DNA of 64,000 nucleotides from Vibrio agarilyticus (GTDB lineage: Bacteria; Pseudomonadota; Gammaproteobacteria; Enterobacterales; Vibrionaceae), in the NCBI RefSeq assembly GCF_012641465.1, contig NZ_JABAIK010000006.1, positions 1 to 64,000 of the forward strand, given 5' to 3'. The translations under genes and the position numbers were made by a program. Of this stretch, positions 1 to 7,817 are shown in pieces (position 1 is the first letter of the stretch; each line of letters opens with the position of its first letter). The notes under the pieces were generated by a model. The model saw only the letters and a list, made by a program, of their open reading frames with translations, made no database searches and was not told the origin of the DNA.

Positions 1-1
1 G

Positions 2-43
2 ATGTCACCGAGAGAGTACCGAGCTCTTAAAGTGGCGAGTTAA
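2..43 (+). CDS. Possible C-terminal end of an AraC-type regulator (partial, cut by window edge)
   Basis: Reading from base 2, the edge encodes MSPREYRALKVAS and a TAA stop at 41-43. The SPREYR motif is typical of the extreme C-terminus of AraC/XylS helix-turn-helix domains, where the last helix carries a (S/T)PxxYR or (S/T)PxxFR signature. Only 13 residues are visible, so this rests on one short motif. If real, it would be a regulator transcribed toward the xylanase gene at 432 and could be its activator. It could equally be chance. Confidence 0.3.
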   Translation: MSPREYRALKVAS

Positions 44-57
44 ACTGTCCGTTTTAG

Positions 58-121
58 TGGGGGCAACTACATCAGAGGCTTTGCTCGTTTTCCGCCTAGC
101 TGCATCTTCAAGTGGTATAGG
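58..121 (-). repeat. Fragment of dispersed repeat family A
   Basis: This stretch contains the CAGAGGCTTTG(C/T)TCG core and a CTGCATCTTCAAG terminus in the same order as the copies at 4221-4357 and 38071-38283. The usual GGGTATA end is altered to GGTATAGGTATA and runs straight into the hexamer tandem repeat. The other half of the element is missing. Confidence 0.7.
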
Positions 122-210
122 TATAGGTATAGGTATAGGTATAGGTATAGGTATAGGTATAGGTATAGGTATAGGTATAGGTATAGGTATAGGTATAGGT
201 ATAGGTATAA
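115..210. repeat. Hexanucleotide tandem repeat, unit GTATAG, about 16 copies
   Basis: Fifteen uninterrupted GTATAG units run from 115 to 204, followed by one unit with a terminal change (GTATAA, 205-210). The array begins where the family A repeat fragment ends, so it may have grown from the repeat's own GGGTATA end. Copy number in such arrays usually varies between strains. It lies about 220 bp before the xylanase start. Confidence 0.97.
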
Positions 211-243
211 ATAGAAAATAGAAAATAGAAAATAGAAAATAGA
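211..243. repeat. Heptanucleotide tandem repeat, unit ATAGAAA, about 4.7 copies
   Basis: Four perfect ATAGAAA units (211-238) plus ATAGA follow the hexamer array without a gap. The two arrays share the ATAG core, so one may derive from the other by slippage. Confidence 0.93.
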
Positions 244-431
244 TTTTAATTTATTAAAATAATCAATTTACCGACTAATTGATAAATTTGATCTTATTTC
301 ATATGAGATTTACGAAAAAAAACAACCGTGAAATAGCTCACTGGATTTGAGGATTTCACCCTTCTGATATCACATTTTGTTCATTGTCGCTCGACTAAGG
401 TAAAGACTCATTTACTCAAGAGGGACAATTG
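244..431. other. AT-rich upstream region of the xylanase gene
   Basis: No gene is visible. The region holds an inverted repeat ATCAAT (262-267) / ATTGAT (278-283), a CRP-like site (327-342, listed separately) and an AGAGGGA ribosome binding site just before the ATG at 432. The inverted repeat could be an operator, but I cannot assign a protein to it. Confidence 0.6.
327..342. promoter_or_regulatory. Candidate CRP (cAMP receptor protein) site
   Basis: CGTGA-AATAGC-TCACT matches the CRP consensus TGTGA-N6-TCACA at 8 of 10 bases, with both GTGA and TCAC core halves intact. It lies about 90 bp before the xylanase ATG, a sensible place for activation of a catabolic gene. This is inference from pattern alone. 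Confidence 0.5.
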
Positions 432-1811
432 ATGAAAGTTAGACACGTTTCACTGCTTATTGCACTCGCGGCTTGCTCTGCACCGTCGTTCGCACTCAAT
501 GGTAAACTTGTACCCAATCAGGGCATTTTAACCTCCGTCGGTCAAGATGTGGATTCGGTGAACGATTATGCCTCCGCTATGGGCGTCACACCCGCAGGGG
601 TCACGAACTACGTAGGCATCGTCTCGTTAGATGGTCTGAACTCAGACGCAGACGCGGGAGCGGGTCGTAACAATGTTGTCGCCCTTGCAAATCAATACCC
701 AACAAGTGCGTTGATTGTCGGCGTATCAATGAACGGACAAATAGCGGCGGTGGCCAATGGCACTTATAACGCCAATATCGACACACTACTCAACACCTTG
801 GGTCAGTTAGATCGCCCTGTTTACTTACGTTGGGCTTATGAGGTTGATGGTCCGTGGAATGGGCACAACCCTGAGGATCTCAAACGCAGTTTTCGCTATG
901 TTCATCAACGTATTCTCGATTTAGGTCACGCTGATGCCATTTCACTGATTTGGCAAGTCGCGTCTTACTGCCCCACTCCTGGCGGTCAGTTATCACAGTG
1001 GTGGCCTGGCGCTGATGTCGTGGATTGGGTTGGCCTCTCCTATTTTGCCCCACAAGATTGTAATTGGGATCGCGTCAATGAAGCGGCGCAATGGGCACGT
1101 ACGCACAACAAACCGGTGTTTATTAATGAATCGACTCCCCAGCGTTATCAAACCTCAGATTTAACCTATTCTGCCGATCCCGCCAAAGGCACCAATCGCG
1201 TCAATAAATCACAACAGCAAATATGGAATGAGTGGTTCGCGCCGTATTTCCAATTTATGACGGACAACCAAGATATTGTAAAAGGCTTTACTTATATTAA
1301 CGCCGACTGGGACAGTCAGTGGCGCTGGGCCGCACCTTACAATGAGGGTTATTGGGGTGATAGCCGAGTTCAAGTTCAGCCACAAATCAAAGCGAACTGG
1401 CAAAATGAGCTAGCAAAAACGAAATACATCAATCATTCCGAACAATTATTTGCTCAACTTGGTTATGATGCCAGTGGCGATCCAACCGATCCGCCCACTA
1501 ACCCACCAACAAACCCACCTGTGACACCACCGAATCCAACGCCATGCGATGAAGAATTTAGCTATCGCTATATTTCTGATAATACGATTGAAGTATTCCA
1601 CAAAGACAAAGGTTGGAGTGCCAATTGGAATTATGTCTGCTTGAGCGATTATTGTTTGCCTGGCGTGCGCGAAAATGGGGAATTTACTAAGCAATTTAGT
1701 GCGACGTTGGGCCAAGAGTATGGCATTACGTTTAAGGTTGAAGATAATCAAGGGCAACAAATTATCGATAAAACCATCACCTTTGAAAATAAGAGCTGCG
1801 CTGCCAATTAA
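432..1811 (+). CDS. Secreted beta-1,3-xylanase, GH26 catalytic domain with C-terminal CBM31
   Basis: This enzyme should hydrolyse beta-1,3-xylan, a cell-wall polymer of some green and red algae, outside the cell. Residues 1-21 form a signal peptide ending in SFA, and the mature start LNGKLVPN matches what I remember of the Vibrio AX-4 and XY-214 enzymes. Residues 22-345 are the GH26 barrel; Glu137 in [10 protein letters not shown] is the likely acid/base and Glu233 in FINEST the likely nucleophile. Residues 350-371 are a Pro/Thr-rich linker. Residues 372-459 are a cysteine-containing module matching CBM31, a beta-1,3-xylan binding family. I chose the ATG at 432 over a TTG at 429 because AGAGGGA is well spaced from it. 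No partner polysaccharide genes are visible nearby. Confidence 0.9.
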   Translation: MKVRHVSLLIALAACSAPSFALNGKLVPNQGILTSVGQDVDSVNDYASAMGVTPAGVTNYVGIVSLDGLNSDADAGAGRNNVVALANQYPTSALIVGVSMNGQIAAVANGTYNANIDTLLNTLGQLDRPVYLRWAYEVDGPWNGHNPEDLKRSFRYVHQRILDLGHADAISLIWQVASYCPTPGGQLSQWWPGADVVDWVGLSYFAPQDCNWDRVNEAAQWARTHNKPVFINESTPQRYQTSDLTYSADPAKGTNRVNKSQQQIWNEWFAPYFQFMTDNQDIVKGFTYINADWDSQWRWAAPYNEGYWGDSRVQVQPQIKANWQNELAKTKYINHSEQLFAQLGYDASGDPTDPPTNPPTNPPVTPPNPTPCDEEFSYRYISDNTIEVFHKDKGWSANWNYVCLSDYCLPGVRENGEFTKQFSATLGQEYGITFKVEDNQGQQIIDKTITFENKSCAAN

Positions 1812-1830
1812 TTTCTTATTTTGACACATT

Positions 1831-1905
1831 TATACCCAAGCAACTTGAAGATGCAGGTAGGCGGCAAACGCATCACCTTTAGCGAGACCAGTTGCGGTCA
1901 GTAAT
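1831..1905 (+). repeat. Partial copy of dispersed repeat family A
   Basis: It starts with TATACCCAAGCAACTTGAAG and the ATGCAGGTAGGCG terminus shared with the full copy at 17588-17740. After about 40 bp it diverges, and no GGGTATA end is present. It fills the gap between the convergent xylanase and LysR genes. Confidence 0.75.
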
Positions 1906-1919
1906 CGCTAGTATAAATC

Positions 1920-2840
1920 TCACACCGCTGTGTTGACGATGCGCTGAACAAGCTCTCGTAACCAGCGGTTTTTTTCTTCATTTGTTCGTGAACGATGCCA
2001 TAACAATCCAATCTCGAAATCAGCCACGGGGATAGGTGGTGTAATTGACGCAAGATTATCGGCAAACACCGGAGCCATCGCCATTAAGCGTGGCACGATG
2101 GCGACTAAGCGTCGTTGACCTATCAAACGGCGCACTGTTAGAAAATGCCGCGAAGCAACGGTAACACGACGAGTCAGCCCTAAGTTGGCCAAAAGTGAGT
2201 CGACGCCAGTCACTAAATTACCATCAGCACTGACCAAAGCTTGCTCTACCTTGGCAAATCGCGCCACGTCGGTGATTTCATCCACCGCTACTCGCTTTGG
2301 ATCGAAAAGACAAACATGTTGTTCTTGATACAGAGTCAGCGATTCAAATTGCGCAGGTGGGTTCGGTATACTTCCTATCACCAGATCCAATTTTTCTTGC
2401 TCAATAAGCTTTTGATAATTAGCGTGATTAACATGAATAAAACTGATTTGGGCTTGCGGCGCTTGCTGGCGCAGCGCATCATACAACGTCGGCGCAAAAA
2501 TAAACTCGGCGTAATCGCTTAAACCCATTCGAACAACGCCTTGGTAACTGTCTGAGCTAAACGCTTCTCTATGAAGCAACTTATCACTCACCGTCACCAG
2601 TAATTGCTCAATCGTCGGCGCAATATGCTGAGCATAATCGCTTGGTACCATCACATACCCTTGACGCTCAAACAAGGGATCGCCAAATAGGGTACGTAAT
2701 CTCGCCAAACTGTGACTCATCGCCGATTGACTCACGCAATTTTGCTCTGCAGCCAGACTGACGCTGCGATGCTGATACAGTGCGTGAAACGCGACTAATA
2801 AATTAAGATCGACCGATCTCCAGTTGATACCCTGTGCCAT
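1920..2840 (-). CDS. LysR-family transcriptional regulator, probable regulator of the divergent chrA
   Basis: The N-terminus has the LysR winged helix-turn-helix: DLNLLVAFHALYQHRSVSLAA, then SQSAMSHSLARLR and GDPLFERQG. The rest is the periplasmic-binding-protein-like effector domain, and total length (306 aa) is normal. The ATG at 2840 is preferred over a GTG at 2846 because a GAAGG sequence lies seven bases upstream of it. The gene is divergent from chrA with about 180 bp between them, the standard LysR regulator-target layout, so it probably controls chrA. The effector is unknown. Confidence 0.9.
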   Translation of the reverse strand: MAQGINWRSVDLNLLVAFHALYQHRSVSLAAEQNCVSQSAMSHSLARLRTLFGDPLFERQGYVMVPSDYAQHIAPTIEQLLVTVSDKLLHREAFSSDSYQGVVRMGLSDYAEFIFAPTLYDALRQQAPQAQISFIHVNHANYQKLIEQEKLDLVIGSIPNPPAQFESLTLYQEQHVCLFDPKRVAVDEITDVARFAKVEQALVSADGNLVTGVDSLLANLGLTRRVTVASRHFLTVRRLIGQRRLVAIVPRLMAMAPVFADNLASITPPIPVADFEIGLLWHRSRTNEEKNRWLRELVQRIVNTAV

Positions 2841-2890
2841 TGTCACACCTTCACTGATTGGCTTGCGCTACGAACCTATTTCATTCATAC

Positions 2891-2906
2891 ATACTATCCA
2901 AAGTAT
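2891..2906. promoter_or_regulatory. Candidate LysR operator between the LysR gene and chrA
   Basis: ATACT-ATCCAA-AGTAT is an interrupted perfect palindrome of the T-N11-A type bound by LysR proteins. It sits in the divergent intergenic region. Assignment to the adjacent regulator is inference. Confidence 0.4.
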
Positions 2907-3022
2907 CAATTTGAGTCATTAACCAATTGTGCGTATTCTGGTTACAAACGACGCGAAGCACATACCGAATAGGCGTGATTCTTTAATGTCGTCATTTCAT
3001 TGATTCCATAAAAAGTGAGAAA

Positions 3023-4171
3023 ATGATGTTCTCGATATTTAAAACCTTTTTTGCCCTAGGATGGGTCAGTTTTGGTGGTCCTGCAGCGCACATTGGCTAT
3101 TTTCGCCACACATTTGTTGAAAAGCTAGGCTGGTTAACGGACGAGGAGTACGGACAAATTGTGGCTCTGAGCCAATTTCTGCCCGGCCCCGGCTCTAGCC
3201 AAGTAGGCTTTGCGCTAGGTTACACGCGAGGTGGTTTGCTCGGCGGCTGCATGGCCTTTCTTGGATTCACATTACCGTCCATTTTACTCATGATGGTTTT
3301 GGCTTACGTCAGTAGCACCATCATGGATAACTCGCTATTTCAGCAAGTGGTCCATGGACTAAAATTACTCGCCGTGGTCGTGGTGGCTGATGCCACCTTG
3401 GGTATGTATCGCAATTTTTGTAAAACCCGCCTTGCGGTTGGACTCTGCGTCGCGACGGCATGCGCCCTCTTAATGCTGCACAGTGTGACCACACAAATTG
3501 TGGTGCTGATCGTCGCCGCCCTAGTGGGAGTGAAATATTTACGCCAAGATAATCTCACCGCATCAGCGCCGTTCAAACCGTCTATTTGGCCATTAGCACT
3601 GTTTGCGATACTGCTATTTGGGCTTCCTTTCGTTGCCTCACTGGCACCAAGTTTGGCACTGTTTGATCATTTCTACCAAGCAGGAAGTTTAGTCTTCGGT
3701 GGTGGACACGTCGTTCTTCCATTGCTACAAAATCTTATTGGGGGTGAACTCTCTCAAGACACGTTTTTAACCGGTTACGCTGCGGCTCAAGCCGTACCCG
3801 GTCCAATGTTTACCTTTGCTACCTTTTTAGGGTGGGAACTCATGCCGCAAAGCCCGGTGTTCGGCGCAATTGTTGCCACTATTGCGGTCTTTCTTCCCGG
3901 TTTTTTGCTTTTGCTTGGGGTGCTAAAGAACTGGCAATCCCTTGCCCAAAAGCCAGCAATTTCAGGAGCGGTTAATGGCGTTAATGCCGCGGTTGTCGGC
4001 TTACTTATTTCCGCGCTGTATCAACCTGTGTTTACCAGTGCAGTGACAGCGCCCTACGATCTCGCTGCCGTGTTGGTTGGACTCTATTTATTAAAGCAGT
4101 GGAAATTGCCGATCGTTTGGATGGTTTTACTGTTTATGTTGGTCGGCATTGTATTAGGCTTCGTTTATTAA
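3023..4171 (+). CDS. chrA: ChrA-type chromate transporter (CHR family), two-domain form
   Basis: This inner-membrane protein belongs to the CHR superfamily, whose studied members export chromate. Two homologous halves are visible. The N-terminal CHR domain has GWVSFGGPAAHIGYFR and LSQFLPGPGSSQVGFALGY. The C-terminal CHR domain has GSLVFGGGHVVLPLL and AAAQAVPGPMFTFATFLG. Many hydrophobic segments are present, and 382 aa is normal for the long form. Two ATG codons are adjacent at 3023 and 3026; either could be used. It is followed by a strong terminator, so it is probably monocistronic. The true substrate in a marine bacterium is uncertain. Confidence 0.9.
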   Translation: MMFSIFKTFFALGWVSFGGPAAHIGYFRHTFVEKLGWLTDEEYGQIVALSQFLPGPGSSQVGFALGYTRGGLLGGCMAFLGFTLPSILLMMVLAYVSSTIMDNSLFQQVVHGLKLLAVVVVADATLGMYRNFCKTRLAVGLCVATACALLMLHSVTTQIVVLIVAALVGVKYLRQDNLTASAPFKPSIWPLALFAILLFGLPFVASLAPSLALFDHFYQAGSLVFGGGHVVLPLLQNLIGGELSQDTFLTGYAAAQAVPGPMFTFATFLGWELMPQSPVFGAIVATIAVFLPGFLLLLGVLKNWQSLAQKPAISGAVNGVNAAVVGLLISALYQPVFTSAVTAPYDLAAVLVGLYLLKQWKLPIVWMVLLFMLVGIVLGFVY

Positions 4172-4190
4172 TTTAACTTCATTGACTAAC

Positions 4191-4220
4191 GGGCGGGGTT
4201 TTCCTATCCCCGCCCTTTTT
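4191..4220 (+). terminator. Rho-independent terminator of chrA
   Basis: GGGCGGGG (4191-4198) pairs perfectly with CCCCGCCC (4208-4215) and is followed by TTTTT. Confidence 0.92.
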
Positions 4221-4357
4221 CAAATTGCAGGGCTTTTTGTCAACAAGATAAAGGCTGACTCTTACAAACCTCATCACATAGTTCATCTATGTTCACGAAG
4301 TGCTCAGAGGCTTTGTTCGTTTGCCGCCAACCTGCATCTCCAAGTTGTTTGGGTATA
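4221..4357 (-). repeat. Copy of dispersed repeat family A
   Basis: In reverse orientation it carries the family core (ATCACATAG, CATCTATGTTCACGAAG, CTCAGAGGCTTTG) and ends with GGGTATA at 4351-4357. The opposite TATACCC end is missing; the copy instead begins directly after the T-run of the chrA terminator. Confidence 0.85.
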
Positions 4358-4549
4358 TCAATATATCGCCGCTCAAGTCGCAATTTCGCACCTCATCCCT
4401 GTCGCATAAAAACTCAAACATGCTACGATTAACATGTTTTTAACAAACCATAAGATTATCAGAACTTTTTCCTTAGCTCTCAGCAAGACAAGCCCAACCC
4501 ACAAACTGGACTTTTTCTATCGAAAGTCGGCACTTCATGGAGTGATATC
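4358..4549. other. Upstream region of the acyl-CoA synthetase gene
   Basis: This is 192 bp without a convincing gene. I see no strong promoter, operator or hairpin. The ribosome binding site of the next gene (GGAGTGA) is at its end. Confidence 0.5.
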
Positions 4550-6229
4550 ATGGCTGATAATGGCGAAAATAGCGCGCGCTGCACCTTACCCCCACCAAAT
4601 GAATTGATCTTGAAATGGGCCGATGAGCGGCCCAACGACGTTTACTTGAAACAGATCATCAACCGTCAATTCGTTGAATTCACCTTTGCCGATGTTGCCG
4701 GTCAAGCCTTGCGTCTGGTCAGCGCATTGCAAAGTCTTGGGGTCCAGCGTGGCGATAAAGTGGCGCTCATTTCAAAAAACTGCGCGGAATGGTTTATTTG
4801 CGATCTGGCAATGATGCTCGGCGATTTTGTCAGTGTGCCGATTTTCCCAACTGCAGGCAGCGACACGATTGATTTTTGCCTAACCCACAGCGACAGCAAA
4901 GCACTCATCGCGGGCAAACTCGATGATGTCAGCGCAACAGAAAAGGTACTCAGCCAATACCCTGCGCTCATTAGCATCAGCTTACCCTACGCCAGCGCCC
5001 CCTCGTGCCAGCATCAATACCGTGACCTAATTGCGCAGTTCGAACCTAGCACGCTGCGCCCAGAGCATCATGACGATAAATTGATGTCATTAGTATACAC
5101 TTCAGGGACCTCCGGTGAGCCTAAAGGCGCCATGCTAACCTATGGCGCCTACAGTTGGTCAGTGCAACAATTGATCGATTGCATCGAAATCCAAGCAGAC
5201 GACCGACTGTTTTCTTACCTGCCACTGGCCCATATTACTGAGCGAGTTTACATTTTTGGCTCATCCATCACCGGCGGGCTCGAAACTGCGTTTCCAGAAG
5301 CCCTCGATACCTTCATTGATGATGTCAAAATGCAAAGGCCAACCCTGTTTATTTCGGTGCCAAGACTATGGACGCTATTTCAGCAGCGTATTCAAGATAA
5401 ACTGCCGCAAAAACGCTTATCCTTGCTACTGAAAATTCCATTGGTCAGTGGCCTTATCAAAAAGAAACTGGCCGATGGCCTTGGGCTTGATAAAGCTCGC
5501 GTACTCGGTTGCGGATCGGCTCCGGTCTCTCCTGCACTGCTTGATTGGTATTACAGTGTCGGGTTGAATATCACAGAGGCGTGGGGAATGACAGAGTCCT
5601 TTGCTTATAGCACGCTCAACTACCCATTTCGCGCGGACAAAATCGGCAGTGTTGGCCGAGCGGGACCTGGCGTAGAACTGAAAATTGCGGAAGACGATGA
5701 AATTTTGGTCCGCAGTAAAGGGGTATTTTCAGGCTACTATAAAAACAGCGAAGCGAGCGCGGAGAGTTTTAATCCGGAAGGCTGGCTGCACACCGGCGAC
5801 ATAGGTGCGATTGACAGCGACGGGTACTTAACCATTCAAGGGCGCAAAAAAGATACCTTTAAAACCGCAAAAGGAAAGTTTGTTGCGCCAGTTCCCATCG
5901 AAAAACGCCTAGTCGAATACTTGCGTGTTGAAATGCTCTGTCTGATCGGTCTTGGGTTGCCTGCTCCGATTTTACTGATTGTGCCCCATCAATTTCCCAA
6001 CTTTGATCGAGAGCGCTACGAGCGCAGCGCGAAACGTGTGGTAGAACGCCTTAACAGTGAATTGGAGTCCCATGAGCAGATTAAAGGGGTTTTGATGATA
6101 AAATCGCCATGGAGTATTGAGAATGGCATTCTTACGCCAACGCTTAAGATTAAGCGCCACTTACTAGAAAAGCAGTATCATGACCAAGGCGCAAGCTGGC
6201 CAAAAGGCCAGCTTGTGGTTTGGGAATAA
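4550..6229 (+). CDS. AMP-binding acyl-CoA synthetase (long-chain fatty acid-CoA ligase-like)
   Basis: This adenylate-forming enzyme probably activates a fatty acid to its CoA thioester using ATP. The phosphate-binding motif YTSGTSGEPKG is at about 183-193. The adenylation signature EAWGMTE follows, then GWLHTGDIG at about 410 and the hinge-region GRKKDTFKTAKGKFVAP with the catalytic lysine near 440. The KTAKGKFVAP form resembles eukaryote-like long-chain synthetases more than E. coli FadD. Length (559 aa) is slightly short for that group. It stands alone between a repeat and a convergent DUF1127 gene, so context does not reveal the substrate. Confidence 0.85.
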   Translation: MADNGENSARCTLPPPNELILKWADERPNDVYLKQIINRQFVEFTFADVAGQALRLVSALQSLGVQRGDKVALISKNCAEWFICDLAMMLGDFVSVPIFPTAGSDTIDFCLTHSDSKALIAGKLDDVSATEKVLSQYPALISISLPYASAPSCQHQYRDLIAQFEPSTLRPEHHDDKLMSLVYTSGTSGEPKGAMLTYGAYSWSVQQLIDCIEIQADDRLFSYLPLAHITERVYIFGSSITGGLETAFPEALDTFIDDVKMQRPTLFISVPRLWTLFQQRIQDKLPQKRLSLLLKIPLVSGLIKKKLADGLGLDKARVLGCGSAPVSPALLDWYYSVGLNITEAWGMTESFAYSTLNYPFRADKIGSVGRAGPGVELKIAEDDEILVRSKGVFSGYYKNSEASAESFNPEGWLHTGDIGAIDSDGYLTIQGRKKDTFKTAKGKFVAPVPIEKRLVEYLRVEMLCLIGLGLPAPILLIVPHQFPNFDRERYERSAKRVVERLNSELESHEQIKGVLMIKSPWSIENGILTPTLKIKRHLLEKQYHDQGASWPKGQLVVWE

Positions 6230-6232
6230 CGA

Positions 6233-6436
6233 TTAATCCCAAAATGATCGCCGCACTTCGTCTCTCACTTGGTGCGGCTCAATGCCAACATCCCGTAACA
6301 AGTGAGGGGGTAGCTCGTGCAGTTGACGCCGAGTGCGAGCATTACGGCGGTATAAAACCCACCGATATTTCAACACCTTTATCCAACGTTCTTTTGTAGC
6401 TAATGAGCGAACAGTAAAAGCGGTTAATGTAGTCAT
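6233..6436 (-). CDS. Small DUF1127 protein (YjiS-like)
   Basis: This is a 67-residue basic protein. The C-terminal half, WVLYRRNARTRRQLHELPPHLLRDVGIEPHQVRDEVRRSFW, is a clear DUF1127 domain (R-x-L-x-x-L-x-x-x-L-L-x-D-[IV]-G-[IL]). In alphaproteobacteria some members bind RNA and affect phosphate and carbon metabolism; in Vibrio the role is not established. It is divergent from a LysR regulator with about 100 bp between them, which suggests that regulator controls it. It ends three bases after the convergent synthetase gene. Confidence 0.88.
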   Translation of the reverse strand: MTTLTAFTVRSLATKERWIKVLKYRWVLYRRNARTRRQLHELPPHLLRDVGIEPHQVRDEVRRSFWD

Positions 6437-6539
6437 AGTTAGCTCCTATTGATGTCGGTGATGTACTGGACATATTTCAATAGTTTCAGCAATATGACAA
6501 ACAATACTCAACCTCACTCAGTTAAGGAAAACTAATGTG

Positions 6540-7460
6540 ATGGATAAGCTGCCTCCGCTACAAGGACTTTACTATTTTCATTTAGCTGCCGCGCGTGGTA
6601 GCTTCAAACAAGCAGCCCAAGAGCTGTTTGTGACCCCCGCCGCGATTAGCCAGCAAATTCGCCAACTCGAAGAGACGCTTGGGGTGCGACTTTTTATTCG
6701 CCAACATCGTAAAAATACACTCACCAGTGAGGGTGAACTGCTCGCAAGAGAAGTGGCTCAAGGCTTTACCTTATTGCAAAACGGCGTTCGTCAAATCAAT
6801 CAAGATCCCCACCCCAATCAATTTTCGCTCTCTACACAACCGTCGTTTGCTCAGCACTGGTTGGTGCCGAGGCTCGGAAATTATCGCCAACGTTATCCTG
6901 AGCTTGAGCTGTTAATTGAGCCAACCAACAGTTTGATTAATTTCCAACAATCCACGATAGATCTCTGCGTTCGCTACGGCTGCGGCGATTATGCAAATGT
7001 TCAGTCGCATTATTTAATGAATGAGGTGCTTTATCCCGTTTGCCATCCGCTCTATCAGAAGCAGCATGGCATTTATCAGCTGAGTGACTTGCCCCGTGCA
7101 GAGTTGATTGAGGACAGTTGGCCCGATATCGACTGGCGTATCTGGCTTGAAACCATTGGCCAAATGCCTAAAGCAACACTGCGTTATAGTGGCTCCCAGT
7201 TTGTCTTGGAAGGGGCTCTGGCAGTTCAAGGCGTCGCGCTCGTCAAGCACAGTTTGGCATGGCGTTATTTGCAAGAGGGTAAATTGGTTCGAATTGGCGA
7301 TCTGGGTATTAAACCGATTTACCAATATTACCTTTGCGCGCCAACGGGCTATTTCCGTCGTCCTAAGGTGGAACAATTTTGTGATTGGATCAGTGCGCAA
7401 GTCACTGAGTTTGAGACACAAGCACCATGGGATTTTAATGTGGTCGATGCGAAATACTAA
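6540..7460 (+). CDS. LysR-family regulator, GcvA-like
   Basis: The protein opens with LPPLQGLYYFHLAAARGSFKQAAQELFVTPAAISQQIRQLEE, the helix-turn-helix typical of the GcvA/AmpR branch of LysR proteins. An effector-binding domain follows, and total length (306 aa) is normal. Start choice is open: GTG at 6537 and ATG at 6540 are both in frame behind AAGGA. The divergent DUF1127 gene is the obvious candidate target. The name GcvA is not used because no glycine-cleavage genes are near. Confidence 0.87.
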   Translation: MDKLPPLQGLYYFHLAAARGSFKQAAQELFVTPAAISQQIRQLEETLGVRLFIRQHRKNTLTSEGELLAREVAQGFTLLQNGVRQINQDPHPNQFSLSTQPSFAQHWLVPRLGNYRQRYPELELLIEPTNSLINFQQSTIDLCVRYGCGDYANVQSHYLMNEVLYPVCHPLYQKQHGIYQLSDLPRAELIEDSWPDIDWRIWLETIGQMPKATLRYSGSQFVLEGALAVQGVALVKHSLAWRYLQEGKLVRIGDLGIKPIYQYYLCAPTGYFRRPKVEQFCDWISAQVTEFETQAPWDFNVVDAKY

Positions 7461-7477
7461 TCAAGCGCAGAAATAAA

Positions 7478-7745
7478 TATACCCAAGTAACCTCAAGATG
7501 CATGGTTCAGCGTGAATGACTTGGTTTGTCAGTGAGGCGAGGATTTGAGGATTGAGTGGTTCTCAATCGAAAATCGTCAACAAAGCTGATGAGCCAAGGC
7601 TGCTCGCCCTTCGGGAGCCAATCACTGGACCGATGGCTGCGTTAAACAACTTGAAAATAGACTGGCTATTTCACAGCGTTGTTTGCCTTGCCCTCAGCCC
7701 AGTGAGCAGGCTCTGAATCCTGCATCTTGCAGTCACTTGGGTATA
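7478..7745. repeat. Full-length dispersed repeat, family B (268 bp, MITE-like)
   Basis: The element starts TATACCCAAGTAACCTCAAG and ends CTTGCAGTCACTTGGGTATA. The outer 25 bases of the two ends are inverted repeats matching at 22 of 25 positions. It contains no plausible gene. A second, truncated copy is at 17739-17815 and shares the left end plus the internal GAATGACTTGGTTT and GTGAGGCGAGGATTT blocks. Small size, terminal inverted repeats and lack of coding capacity fit a non-autonomous miniature element. Confidence 0.85.
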
Positions 7746-7763
7746 GGCCATCAATAAAAAACA

Positions 7764-7796
7764 AAAAGCCCGAAACCATATTGGTTTCGGGCTTTT
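7764..7796 (-). terminator. Rho-independent terminator of fusA2
   Basis: AAAAGCCCGAAACC (7764-7777) pairs with GGTTTCGGGCTTTT (7783-7796). It lies just after the fusA2 stop on the minus strand, with T-runs on both sides, so it could work in both directions. Confidence 0.92.
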
Positions 7797-7817
7797 ATTA
7801 AGCGAGTAAGCTAAGAA

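Noticed and set aside
115-243. Tandem repeats as a possible CRISPR array
   Set aside because: Units of 6 and 7 bp are contiguous with no spacers, so these are simple tandem repeats.
432-500. Lipobox LAAC in the xylanase signal sequence
   Set aside because: The mature start LNGKLVPN matches known secreted beta-1,3-xylanases, and SFA is a good signal peptidase I site; lipidation is less likely.
1446-1829. 127-residue minus-strand frame over the xylanase C-terminus
   Set aside because: It is antisense to the CBM31 region, Trp- and Ile-biased, with no ribosome binding site or family resemblance.
4182-4409. 75-residue frame after chrA
   Set aside because: It runs through the terminator and a family A repeat, which are non-coding.
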